A DNA stretch of 64,000 bases, from positions 496,001 through 560,000 of the forward strand of contig JAMWFC010000056.1 in the NCBI GenBank assembly GCA_027475525.1, read 5' to 3'. This stretch comes from Macrolepiota albuminosa. Lineage: Eukaryota; Basidiomycota; Agaricomycetes; Agaricales; Agaricaceae. The notes under the pieces are model-generated. The model was given only the letters and a program-made list of their open reading frames with translations. It made no database searches and was not told the DNA's origin. Positions 32,718 through 42,919 of this stretch are shown here, piece by piece; position 1 is the first letter of the stretch; each line of letters begins with the position of its first letter. The position numbers were made by a program, and so were the translations under genes.

Positions 32718-33235
32718 TGTAAGGGCGACCTCTAGAGGCTGTGGCTCAGTCACACAGCTGGCAGAGGGAGATCCAAAGTGTATTAGAATATATACTGACA
32801 ATATCAAGGTAGCTACTCACCTGGCAGAGGGAGATCCAAAGAGAACAAGTCTGGGGATTCCCTATGCCAGGTTGGACGCTTCTGGGGCCTCTGAAGCATG
32901 GGAAACAACTGTACAGTACAACAAAACCTTAAAAACTCGAAAATTGACTAACCAAACAAGTGTGCAAACAAGGGAGGAAAACTCCGGACTTTAGAAGTCA
33001 GAAAGGCAAACTCTGGCTTATCTAAGCAGCCTGGAGCGGTGCTGAAGGGCCCACACTTGTCTGAGTGATAGCTAAAGAACCAGAGCACCTCAAAGGTTGA
33101 GAATAGTACTAACAGATAGTGTTGAAAAAGTAGTAACAGCAAGATGAGAGAATGATAGAAGAAATAAGGAAGTGAATGAAAGGAGAGTGAAGAAATAAAG
33201 AGTGAAAGAAGAAAGGAATGAGGAGTCCCCTGACA
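32718..33235 (-). repeat. 3' LTR of the chromovirus
   Basis: 518 bp. In element orientation it starts TGTCAGGGGACTCC and ends CCCTTACA. Confidence 0.93.
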
Positions 33236-33250
33236 TCACCCCCCCTCTAG
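33236..33250 (-). promoter_or_regulatory. Polypurine tract of the chromovirus
   Basis: In element orientation AGAGGGGGGGTGA directly precedes the 3' LTR. Confidence 0.7.
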
Positions 33251-36200
33251 AGTGCGGCGTCTCGACGTGCTGGATAGAAGTAGTTCTGGATGGCCTGGTC
33301 TACTTTGGAAAGAGAATAGAGGCCTCTGATTGCCCGAGGAGCATTGGGATGCTGTTGATAGAATTCCTGGACCAAGGCAGGGGCATGGACATTCTCTTGT
33401 GGCTCCCAGGAAACGTCCTCAATTCCATAGCCCTTCCACTTGACCTTGAACTGAAGCTTATTCCTAAAGAGTCGGCTGTCTAGGATCCGTTCCACTTCGT
33501 ACTCTTCTTGGTTGTTTACCAGAACTGGTGGTGGAGGTGGCTGTGGACGTCGACCTGGGATTGGATCCTCTGGGGCTGGAGAAAGCTTCACCACATTGAA
33601 GACTGGATGGAGTCGACTCATTCCACTAGGCAGCTTGAGTCAATAGACAAGTGGGCCTACCTGTCTTACTATAGGAAAGGGTCCTAGACGACGGTGAGAG
33701 AGCTTCTGAGAAGGTCGGGTAGTGGCAATGTCAGAGGCATCCAGGTAGACTCGATCTCCAGGCTTGTACTTAGGGGCTGGAGTTCGTCCACAATCGTAGT
33801 AGCGGGCCATGTCATCCTTTGCCTTAGCTAAAGCTGCCTTGGCTTCCTCCTGGGCTGCCTTCATCCGATCTATGAACTCGTTGACAGCTTCATTCTCTGA
33901 AGGTCGTCCACGAGGCTCAAATCCCATCCGAGGATGTCAACCAGTATCTAGAAGGAAAGGAGACATCTGGGTGGCAGCATGTACACGGTTGTTGTACTGG
34001 AACTCTGCCTCTGGTAATAGATCGTCCCAGTCATCCTGTCGTTCATTGCAGAAGAGCTGGAGATACTGTTCTAGCTCCTGGTTGACACGCTCAGTCTGGC
34101 CATCAGACTGGGGGTGGTAGGCTGTGGAAGTGTGGAGTTTGACATGGAGGAGGCGATACAGTTCTCTAGTAAACTCTGCCACAAACTGAGGTCCGCGGTC
34201 CGAGACATAAGCATCTGACAACCCATGGAGCTTCCAGACATGCTTCCGGTACAGATTGGCTGCGCCCATGGCTGAGCAAGTAGTGTGTGTTGGAATAAAA
34301 TGAGCACGCTTGCCACAGAGATCCACTACCACCATGATCGCATCATATCCATGAGAATCAGGTAACTCAACAATGAAGTCTACCGAGGCCACACTCCAAC
34401 GCTCAGCTGGGATAGGCAATGGATGAAGCTGTCCCACAGGAGGCTGACGACGAGGCTTAGTCCGAAGGCAAAGATCACAGGTGGAGGTGTAAGAGCCAAT
34501 ATACCGTGACATTTGAGGCCACCAGTAATTCCGCGAGACCAGCTCCAGTGTCTTCCATCTGCCAGAATGTCCTGCAACTCAAGAGTCATGATGCTGCTCT
34601 ACAATCCACCTCCGGAGGTCTGGCAGGTTGGGAACATAAATGCGTCCCCAGAAGGTGAGAAGACCATTCTCCAGAGACCACTCGTCAGTGCGGACAGACT
34701 TCACTCCAGTTTTCTCTTGAGCATGCAAGGCCATGGCAGCCTTAGCTACCAGATCTTCTTGAGCGCCCTCCCGGTTACCTCGTCAGATGTCTCGAAGGAT
34801 GCTCACTTCTTCTCCCTGGCCAACCACACCTTCTAGAGCACGGATAGCAAACAGTTCTGGCTTCAGAAGTACAATATTGTCATTGTCACTAGCTCCTGAA
34901 CCATGGTCTGCTCGCCTAGAAAGCGCATCTGGCTTACCCATGCTCCGTCCAGGTTTGTGATGCAGAGAGAAGTCGAAGTTGGCCAGATACAAGGACCATC
35001 GAGCCTGTCGGCGGTTAAGTTTCTTGGCCGTCCGAAAGTACTCTAAGTTCTTGTGATCAGTCCACACCTCAAATTTATGCCTGGCACCCTCAAGGAAATG
35101 TCGCCACTCCTCAAATGACCGAATGATAGCTAGCATTTCCTTGTCATGGATCTCATAATTTCGCTCCACGGCATTGAGACTCTTGGAGTAGAAAGCCACG
35201 GGATGCCACTTACCATCCTCCCTTGACTGTTGAGAGAGAACGGCCCCAGTAGCAAAATCTGAGCTATCAGCTTCGACACGGAAGGGAGAGTCATCATCTG
35301 GGAATATAAGGACAGGCTTTGAAGTGACTGCCTGTTTGAGGGCATCAAAGGCTGTCTGCTGTGCTGCATCCCAGTGCCAAGGAGTGTCCTTAGTGGTGAG
35401 ATCGAAGAGGGGCCAGGCATGATGTGAGAAATCCTGAATAAACCTCCGGTAGAAGTTGGTAAAACCCAGGAAGGCCTGAATCTCCTTCTTGTTCTTAGGC
35501 TCTGGCCACTCCGCTACACCAGCCACCTTGACTGGGTCCATCTCAGCCATTCCATGAGAGATGATCAGTCCAAGATATTCAACCTTAGTCTGCTCAAACT
35601 CGCACTTCTCTGGCTTAAGATAGAGCTGGTGCTGGCGAAGACGTTCCAGTACGATGCGCGTAATCCGACGATGCTCCTCTAGAGTCTTGGTATAGATGAG
35701 AATATCGTCAAGGTATACGCACACAACACCTTCTGCTATGAGGTCTCGGAAAATGTCGTTCATCATGGTCTGGAAGGTGGCAGGGCTATTAGTGAGGCCA
35801 AAGAACATTACCAGAGGTTCAAAAAGTCCACGATTTGTTCGGAATGCTCCCTTCCACTCATCTCCTTCTTTGATGCGCACATTGTTGTAGCCTCAGCAGA
35901 CATCCAACTTGGTAAAGTAGTGCGCACCTCGGAGGTTGTTGACAAGCTCTGAAATGAGTGGTAAGGGGTAGCGATTCTTCACAGTCATCACATTCAAGAC
36001 TCGGTAGTCCTGAACCAGACATAGAGATCCATCCTTCTTCTTAATGAAGAAGACTGGAGAGGCCATCGGAGACTTTGAGGGATGGATGCGACCAGAGTCT
36101 AAATTCTCCTGCAAAAAGGCATCAAGCTCATCCTGTTCTCTGGGAGAGAGTGGGTAGACCTTGCAGCTAGAGGGCTCAGCATTGGGTGTAAGCTCAATTG

Positions 36201-37305
36201 CATGGTCCCACTGCTTACGCTCTGGCAGGGAGTCGAATGATGCCTTAGAGAAAACATCCTCAAAGTCTTGCAGGTGATGAGGAACCGCATCTCGGAACGA
36301 CTTAGGAGCAGAGTTGGCAGCAAATGCCTGAGCTAGCCGCTGGGAGGTAGTTTGGCTAGCTCTAATCTCTGCTACAGTTGGTGGAGGTCGTAACGTAGTT
36401 GCATAAATCCTATCACCTGTCTCGATAGCCTTGTCTGGAGACTCTGGGTCAGGAGCACATCCAAATTCACCCTCGTGTCCATCTTCCATCTGGGCTTCAC
36501 TCACTACACCTCGAACGTCCTCATAGAGGGCCTCTCTATAAGGGAATGCCAAGGGAGGAGGATCCAGTAGGTCGAGGTCTGCAAAGGGGAGGTGTCCAAC
36601 CCGGCAAGCCCAGATAGCAGCACGCTCACAGACTGACTCTCTGCGCTCCTCTCTAACTTTCTTGGCACATGTGGAACACCATCGAGGGCAGCGGCTCATG
36701 CTCACCTTACCCTTGGCCCAGTCAATCTCAGGATTGTGATCACGCAGCCAGGAGAACCCAAGTATCATGTCCTGCTTTCCTAGGCTGGTAACCGCAAAGA
36801 CTGCACGCTCAGAATGAGTCTGATAACGAAGGACTAAATCCACCACTGAGCGGATGGATCCAGCTTCATTGAGCGTACCGTCAATGTTGTAGACTGGAAT
36901 AGGGTGAGAGAGGGGACGGGTAGTGAGCCGGTGTTGTTCCACATAATGGGTGTCTAGGAAGAGTCCAGTAGTGCCACTGTCCAAGAGAGCTATGACGCTT
37001 CGAGTCTGCTGAGTGTCAGTTGTCTCAATCTCCACATTCAGACGCAGAGAGTTGGGAGAGGGAGTAGAAGCAACAACATAGCGACGGGGAAGGCGTTGTT
37101 CCCAAGCTGGGACACGTGGTCGTCGGACAGGAGAAGGAGGGGAAGGAGTCTTAGCTGAGGCTTGGACCAAGGGGGTATTTTGTACGTCGGAGGGGGTGCT
37201 TACAGTTTCAGTCAGAGAATCAGGAACAGGGAGCGATACATTAGAAGACTCTACTGATTGACATGTAAACTGATTAGCACCAGGCGGCGGAGGCATACAA
37301 CTCAT
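33247..37305 (-). pseudogene. Chromovirus pol: protease, RT, RNase H, integrase, chromodomain
   Basis: One frame with five TGA stops (35893, 34783, 34579, 33937, 33640, lowest base of each codon). In order: aspartic protease DSGTTG near residue 108; RT with FIKKKDGSL and YLDD (within CVYLDDILIYT); RNase H (RVEADSSDFATGAVLS, then TDHKNLEYF); integrase with VDFIVELP, VSDRGPQF and QSDGQTERVNQ; and a chromodomain (EEYEVERILDSR.. VKWKGY..VSWEP) at about 33350-33515. Where family alignment memory allows, stops sit at expected Trp (TGG to TGA) or Arg (CGA to TGA) positions. Chromodomains steer integration to heterochromatin marks. Confidence 0.88.
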
Positions 37306-37313
37306 CCGTTGCT

Positions 37314-38656
37314 CTATTGAAAACCCTCCCCTGCAGAACCAAAGGACCCATCCGATGGTTCTGCTACAGCTTCCACAGGACCCAAGGACTCCTCCAAAGG
37401 TTCTGCTTCAGTCTGTACATCTGGGGAGGGGTTTCCTCGAACGTCTCGGGCAGCAAGGAGCTGGAGAAGGAGCTCCTCCTGCTCTAAAGCTGAGAGATAG
37501 CGCACCTCTAACCCCTGGGGACAATACCGAGCGAAGTGACCAGGCTTTCCACAGCGACAGCAGAGGAGAAGAGATAGCGCACCTCTAACCCCTGGGGACA
37601 ATACCGAGTGAAGTGACCAGGCTTTCCATAGCGACGGCAGAGGAGAGGAAGGGAGGAACGTTGACGAGAGGCATCAACATCCATAGGTACTCCAAAAGGA
37701 AGAGGATGTGCCGCAGGTACCTGAGCTGGGGGTGGAGCGCGAGATGGAAGGGAGGGCTGGATAGGATGACGAGCAGAAAAAGATGCCTGTGGGGTGGAGC
37801 GAGGGGCAGTTCCACAGTGGAGCTCGCGTCGTAACTCCATGAGCTGCCACTGATCACGTGCTACCTGATACCAGGTCTCAATACTCGTGTCATCAGGTTG
37901 TCCCTCAGCCATGCTGTCGATCTGATCCATGAGAGAGGGGAGGAGGCCATCTCGGAAGGTGAGACAGAGCTGAAGACCATCCGGATAACAGGCCTGTTCA
38001 GCAAGAGCTCTGAAGGAGTCAATGTACTCATCTAGGGTCCGCTTCCCCTGCCCATATCGATGAGGATCTCGGAGAGTGAGGGCTGCCACCTTAGCAGGGT
38101 CCAAGGGGAAGAACTCTGTCCGAAACTCCTTCTCAAACTGATCCCAACTTCCAAAACTCTCCACTCCTCCAGGGCATCGAAAGACTCGTAGCGCGTATGT
38201 TGAAGCTCGCCCAGACTTCATGTAAGAAAGAACCCAAGCGATCTTGAGAGCATCAGAGGGAAAAGCCTCACCACTGAGCTGAATATAGGTGATGCAGGAC
38301 TGCAGGAAACGCTCGCCTATCGCTCGGTCACCATTGAATGCGTCTGGGAGTGCTGGGCGAGGAATATTGGCATGAACTGGGGGGGAGGCCCCAAAGCGAG
38401 GGACTGGGGGTGTGCCAGCCCTAACTGGAGGTGCCTGGAGAGGGGTAGGAGTGAGAGGGAGGCGCTCTAAGAGGGCCTGAAGGGAATGGGAGATAGTGTC
38501 TGTGGCCTGACGTAATCCAGCAAGTTCGGTGGTGTGGAGGGTGAGGGAAGCTTGAGTGGTCTGCACCTGAGTCTCCAGAGCAAGCAAGCGACCCCAGGCA
38601 TCATCCTGAGGGGCAGAAGCATCCAGGGGAGTGTCTGAGGGGGCTGGTTGGGTCAT
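37314..38656 (-). pseudogene. Chromovirus gag with frame-breaking 77-bp duplication
   Basis: Starts at the ATG at 38656. The capsid region (HANIPRPALPDAFNGDRAIG.., then DQFEKEFRTEFF) is intact. At the zinc knuckle a 77-bp near-tandem duplication (37494-37570 and 37571-37647) shifts the frame by two, so the upstream reading ends after an altered knuckle (CRRYGKPGHFTRYC, second Cys lost). The original frame continues from a second, intact knuckle (CCRCGKPGHFARYC) to a stop at 37314. Deleting one unit would restore a single gag frame of about 420 codons. See the separate finding on 77-bp duplications. Confidence 0.8.
37494..37647 (+). repeat. 77-bp near-tandem duplication in chromovirus gag
   Basis: Copies start at 37494 and 37571 with the same gagatagcgcacc; three internal substitutions separate them. 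Confidence 0.9.
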
Positions 38657-38729
38657 AGAAGCAACAGAGGGGCAGGGAGTAATCCAGTGGGGGAGGGACC
38701 TAAAGGGGCAAGAGAGGGCTCAAGCAGGC

Positions 38730-38770
38730 TGAAGGGGGCTCTCAGACCAAAATGTAGAGACTTGTTCTGC
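38730..38770 (-). promoter_or_regulatory. Region after the 5' LTR with a possible primer-binding site
   Basis: In element orientation a TTTGGTCTGAGAGC stretch lies about 18-30 nt after the LTR. It resembles initiator-tRNA type sites (TGGTATCAGAGC) but is offset from the LTR edge, so it is tentative. Confidence 0.25.
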
Positions 38771-39365
38771 TGTAAGGGCGACCTCTAGAGGCTGTGGCTC
38801 AGTCACACAGCTGGCAGAGGGAGATCCAAAGTGTATTAGAATATATACTGACAATATCAAGGTAGCTACTCACCTGGCAGAGGGAGATCCAAAGAGAACA
38901 AGTCTGGGGATTCCCTATGCCAGGTTGGACGCTTCTGGGGCCTCTGAAGCATGGGAAACAACTGTACAGTACAACAAAACCTTAAAAACTCGAAAATTGA
39001 CTAACCAAACAAGTGTGCAAACAAGGGAGGAAAACTCCAGACTTTAGAAGTCAGAAAGGCAAACTCTGGCTTATCTAAGCAGCCTGGAGCGGTGCTGAAG
39101 GGCCCACACTTGTCTGAGTGATAGCTAAAGAACCAGAGCACCTCAAAGGTTGAGAATAGTACTAACAGATAGTGTTGAAAAAGTAGTAACAGCAAGATGA
39201 GAGAATGATAGAAGAAATAAGGAAGTGAATGAAAGGAGAGTGAAGAAATAAAGAGTGAAAGAAGAAAGGAATGAGGAGTCCCCTGACAGCGAAATAAGGA
39301 AGTGAATGAAAGGAGAGTGAAGAAATAAAGAGTGAAAGAAGAAAGGAATGAGGAGTCCCCTGACA
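38771..39365 (-). repeat. 5' LTR of the chromovirus, lengthened by 77 bp
   Basis: 595 bp. Identical to 32718-33235 apart from one base (A at about 39040 versus G at about 32989) and the perfect 77-bp tandem duplication at its outer end. Confidence 0.92.
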
Positions 39366-39367
39366 GC
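39214..39367 (+). repeat. Perfect 77-bp tandem duplication across the chromovirus LTR edge
   Basis: Units 39214-39290 and 39291-39367 are identical. The unit includes the last bases of the LTR plus two bases (gc) of the target duplication, so the copying happened after insertion or during assembly. Confidence 0.95.
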
Positions 39368-39370
39368 AAG

Positions 39371-39479
39371 TCGTTTGACTCTCTCCCTCTAACTAGTCGT
39401 TTGAGCAGAATACCTTTTAGCAGTTTACTCTGCGAGACAGATTTCAAGTCTCTGTTTTCATAGTTGCAGTTTTATTTCG
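39371..39479 (+). repeat. Right terminal direct repeat of the DIRS-like element, second piece
   Basis: Matches 11504-11611 and completes the repeat begun at 32644. It is followed by about 20 bp of unrelated sequence and then the right copy of the flanking duplication. Confidence 0.7.
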
Positions 39480-39499
39480 CCCACCCATCCGCTATCTTT

Positions 39500-39545
39500 A
39501 GAAAATGAAAATCATCAAAATGGGATTTTTCTTGAAAAAAAAAAA
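39500..39545 (+). repeat. Right copy of the flanking duplication of the DIRS-like element
   Basis: The 35-bp core is identical to the copy at 11386-11420; the A-tract is longer (11 versus 8 A, with a G inserted before it on the left). Confidence 0.6.
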
Positions 39546-41660
39546 GGATTCTTTCATGCACTTTGCACTTTTATATAAAATGTTTTCAGCCAGGTCTTTG
39601 ATAATTCTAGATAGCCATGAAATGGGTACCAATTATGTACATATTTTTGAAGGATTAAGAAGACTATGGGAGAAATTTATTTCATTTTTACCAAATACAT
39701 ATACATACATGCTAGATCTCTGCCAAGTGCTGTCAGCCATATCCAACTTATTTCAAGAACCAAATCATTAAGAATATGATGACTAAGCTATTTCTTACTC
39801 TCCAGCATTTTACAGGCCCAGAATGAAAAAAAAAAAAGCTCTTTATCTCAAAAAACACATGCTTTACAGATATGGCTGTCATCTGTCAACAAAATCTGCA
39901 ATAACAATAATGGACAACCTATGCAAAACATATGGCTTAAAAAAAAGAAAATTCTCATTTTCTTTGTTTTTTACTGAGGTGAGGATTATTGGGGCAACGA
40001 TGCAATTTCTTGTGCTCTCACACATGTAACAAGTCGATAGATAAATTTACATTGTCCTGTCATACACCTCAATTCAAGAACTCAGATTGCCTTGAATTCT
40101 GCAAAGTTGGAACTTAGATTTGGTTAAAATTTCCCCTCAAATTTGCTATTTTTGCAGACAAGGTTTCTTGGGAGCTTCCCAGGGCCTCAACATAGATACA
40201 AACACAACAGCATCCATATTTCATCATACAACTTCCAGAAATTACAAGCCCTTCCAATAAATATATTTTCATTAAAAAAAATTGAAACAGAGGCATGGAG
40301 GATCATCAACCAAGAGGATAAGGACAATTGCAACCCTTTGAAAGAGCTGGAAGAAAACAACAAATTACATAACCCTCCAGGCCTTTCCTAGAAGTTGACT
40401 TAAATACTACTCTCACTACTGTCACTACTGCTACTATAAATAATATGATCTATGATCTTGGATGCATGCACTGTGGCCTTAGTAACAACAACTATCATCA
40501 CCCCACTCCTGCTTGTGAGAGTGGGCTCTGGTATTGTTTGTTGGTTGTTCTGGCTGCTATGAGGGACTGGACTGTTATTGCTGTCAATAGGCTCTACCAC
40601 TATATGCGAGGTTTTGTACACCAACCAACATGTAACATCCTCTCAAGTTCCTCCTTTTTGGCCATGCATTCCTGTGAATTTGAAGCCACTGGGGCCACTC
40701 AGTTGGTGGTTCTTGTCTGACACCAGCTATCTACGTCGACGCTATCCTGATCAAGCAGACTCAGCCATGTGCGCACACTTCAGGCTGAAAAAGAAAGATC
40801 TCCACATTATAACCACATCCCACACCCTCATCAAAGAAGCTGAGCTCCTCATGTCAACTCTCTCAGGATGCTCATCGCTTCCATCTGCACTGTCACTTGC
40901 ACATCCAGCCCATCCAGCACATCTACTGCCTTAGTATTCATTCAGCATTCGAATTCTGCCTTCCATCTATCAATGGACACCAGCTCTCATGCATTCTTAT
41001 CTTGGAAAAGGTTATGCACTTCTTCACCATCATGCATGATACCTGCCTGGAGGTTGGAAACATGGAGGGATCACGTGAATGTTTGTATTGAGTAAAGGGG
41101 CTCATCGCTATTTGACTTTTCTGATGGACATGATTTTATATACAGTTACAATAGGTCTACCGAGGTGTATTCTTGTAATACGACCTTAGCTATTGCTATT
41201 AGTTAGCAGAGGTAGATATCAGAAGGAAAATAACGATAATTTCCATTTTGCATTTGCAAGACCTGCCTGCAATTGTGTTTTGAATCTGAATCTTCGTACT
41301 CGGCAGGATTAGAAAGAGCCTGAGGATGCATGTGCAGAACATACATGCTGTTTCTTTTCTTGAGTGTCAGTCGTAGCGTCACGGTGCTGAGGCTGAGGCT
41401 GATGTGATTGCGTGGTCTTCGTGCTTCAGAGTATGTAGAAATATTTGATAAGGACATACATAAGAGAAAAATAAATCTCTGCCACCCTCCTCCGAGTCAA
41501 TCACGTTTTATGTAGCCATTGTACCGAGGATGCACAAAGTAAGTAAGTACCCATTAGATTAGCTGAGCCCCAATCCAGTCATTATAAACCTCTAGCAACC
41601 TGCAATACATCTACGTATAGCTATATCCTATCTATTATCAACCAAACCCGCGGTGCTAGA
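39546..41660. other. AT-rich stretch, no gene recognised
   Basis: Short frames on both strands (for example plus 40445-40934) show no known domain. Composition is AT-rich up to about 40400. It may hold old transposon debris. Confidence 0.4.
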
Positions 41661-41711
41661 AATATCCATCACATCACCACATCAACGTTCAACTGCTCAA
41701 CACATCATGGA

Positions 41712-42858
41712 TCAACACCCCAACCCCAACTCCACCAACCTGACATCAATCAAGCGTAACATGGTATCAAGACCCAAGAGGACACCTCGATCAGGGCCTA
41801 AGCCACGCGCGACAGTCGTATGTGCGAAATCGACGATCCTAACTCGATACAACGCGTGCTCGTCGTGCTCGTTGTCGTGCTCGTGCTCGTGCTCGTAGAT
41901 GTGGTTATGGTTATGGTTGTGCTCGTGCTCGTGGTTTTGGTTTTGGTTATGGTCGTGCTCGTGGTTGCGATTGCGATTGTGGTTGTGGTCGAGATCTATC
42001 AGGCCCAGGCCCTGCTCTACACGGGCCCAATCAGCCTCATACACGATAAACAAGCTCCCGCCTACGACGCGCATCTCGACGAGCGCGTATGTCTCGCGGA
42101 TACGAGCGATGGCGGTGCGTATACCGCGGAGGACGGGCACGAGGAGGCGGCGTGGGAGACCGAGTGTCGATGACGACGACGGAGACGAAGACTCGTCGTG
42201 CACGGGGAAAAACCGCGCGATGCCCTCGTGCAACTCTTCTTCTCCAATCGACTTGCCGTACGCTTTCGACGTGCAGACCGGCTGCGCCGTCTCGTTATCG
42301 TGTACCTACGAACCATTGACTATCGATAAGCCCAAGGACTATAAATAAAAAGAAACCACCACCACCGGCGCACGCTACGCACTTTGAATTCCGCGAGACG
42401 CACGCCGGTGCTCAGGGACGTCGTCTCGCGCGCTGTTTTCTGCATACGGCGCACCTTTTCGGGATGTGTCGCGGCGTCGTGGAATACCGTGCCGAGCTTG
42501 ACGTCCAGCGTGTTAGGTTTGGCGAATGCGTTGCAGAGGTTCTCGAGCAGGAGGAGTTCGGTGCGCCCTGGTGGGGCGGTGGCCATGGGCATGGGCAGTG
42601 CAGGGGGTGGGAGTGGGAGTGTGCCGAGGAAGCGGGGGATATAGGGACGCATGGGTGCGATGTGTGGGTCGGTGAGGAGGGACTCGTAGAAGCGGCGCTC
42701 GGCAGGAAGCGGGGGATATAGGGACGCATGGGTGCGATGTGTGGGTCGGTGAGGAGGGACTCGTAGAAGCGGCGCTCGGCGGGGTAGGCGGGCTTGATGA
42801 TGAGAGTGCCATCGAGGGTGGTGCGCATGCCTGCGTGGCCCAGGACAGCGAGGGACAT
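41712..42858 (-). CDS. Inositol polyphosphate kinase (IPK family), frame broken by a 77-bp duplication
   Basis: Exon 1 is 42383-42858 and exon 2 is 41712-42305, with a 77-nt intron GTGCGT..TAG in phase 0. The signature PxxxDxKxG reads PNTLDVKLG. Downstream blocks are SKAYGKSI, EMRVVGGSLFIVYE and VDFAHT..GVLLGLDTML, as in IPMK/IP6K-type kinases, which phosphorylate inositol phosphates with ATP. Exon 1 contains a perfect 77-bp tandem duplication (42627-42780); with it the frame breaks after PYIPRFL. With one copy, exon 1 is 399 nt and the whole gene codes for about 330 residues. A His/Asn/Glu-rich low-complexity insert (about residues 240-285) precedes the conserved DFAHT block. It shares a 60-bp divergent promoter region with the lyase gene. 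Confidence 0.8.
42627..42780 (+). repeat. Perfect 77-bp tandem duplication in IPK exon 1
   Basis: Units 42627-42703 and 42704-42780 are identical and shift the kinase frame by two. Confidence 0.95.
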
Positions 42859-42891
42859 GATTTACTCTGGGCTTGTCGCGGCTGACAAGTC

Positions 42892-42899
42892 TATATATA
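42892..42899 (+). promoter_or_regulatory. TATA box between the divergent kinase and lyase genes
   Basis: TATATATA about 30 bp upstream of the lyase ATG at 42920 or 42929 (second one in a good gccATGG context). It is symmetrical and could serve either side. Confidence 0.35.
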
Positions 42900-42919
42900 C
42901 CAAGTGTTCTGACATTGAC

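Larger units (their letters stand above)
32718..39365 (-). mobile_element. Chromodomain-type Ty3/Gypsy retrotransposon (chromovirus), minus strand
   Basis: LTRs 32718-33235 and 38771-39365 and a perfect target duplication GCAAG (32713-32717 and 39366-39370) bound it. Gag, protease, RT, RNase H, integrase and a C-terminal chromodomain follow in that order on the minus strand. The LTRs differ by one substitution plus a 77-bp duplication in the second. Five in-frame TGA codons in pol and a frame break in gag make this copy non-coding as it stands. Confidence 0.93.
11430..39479 (+). mobile_element. DIRS-like (tyrosine recombinase) retrotransposon, decayed, with three other elements inserted
   Basis: Direct terminal repeats of about 182 bp lie at 11430-11611 and, split by a later insertion, at 32644-32717 plus 39371-39479. 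Between them, in plus orientation, are a first ORF (11748-12257), a gag/RT/RNase H region (about 25000-27789) and a tyrosine recombinase region (31227-32400). RT, RNase H and YR in this order define the DIRS/Ngaro group. Insertions interrupt it at 12662-24970 (Gypsy and inverted remnant), 27878-31104 (gag-only LTR element) and 32718-39365 (chromodomain Gypsy). Frameshifts and stops throughout show it is dead. Removing the insertions restores the element order. Confidence 0.75.

Noticed and set aside
32759..32843. Repeated ctggcagagggagatccaaag within the chromovirus LTR
   Set aside because: Present identically in both LTR copies at a 62-bp spacing, so it is an ordinary internal LTR repeat and not one of the 77-bp duplications.
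40445..40934. Overlapping plus frames in the AT-rich stretch
   Set aside because: Considered as a KDZ- or Plavaka-type transposase fragment, but no catalytic motif could be found.
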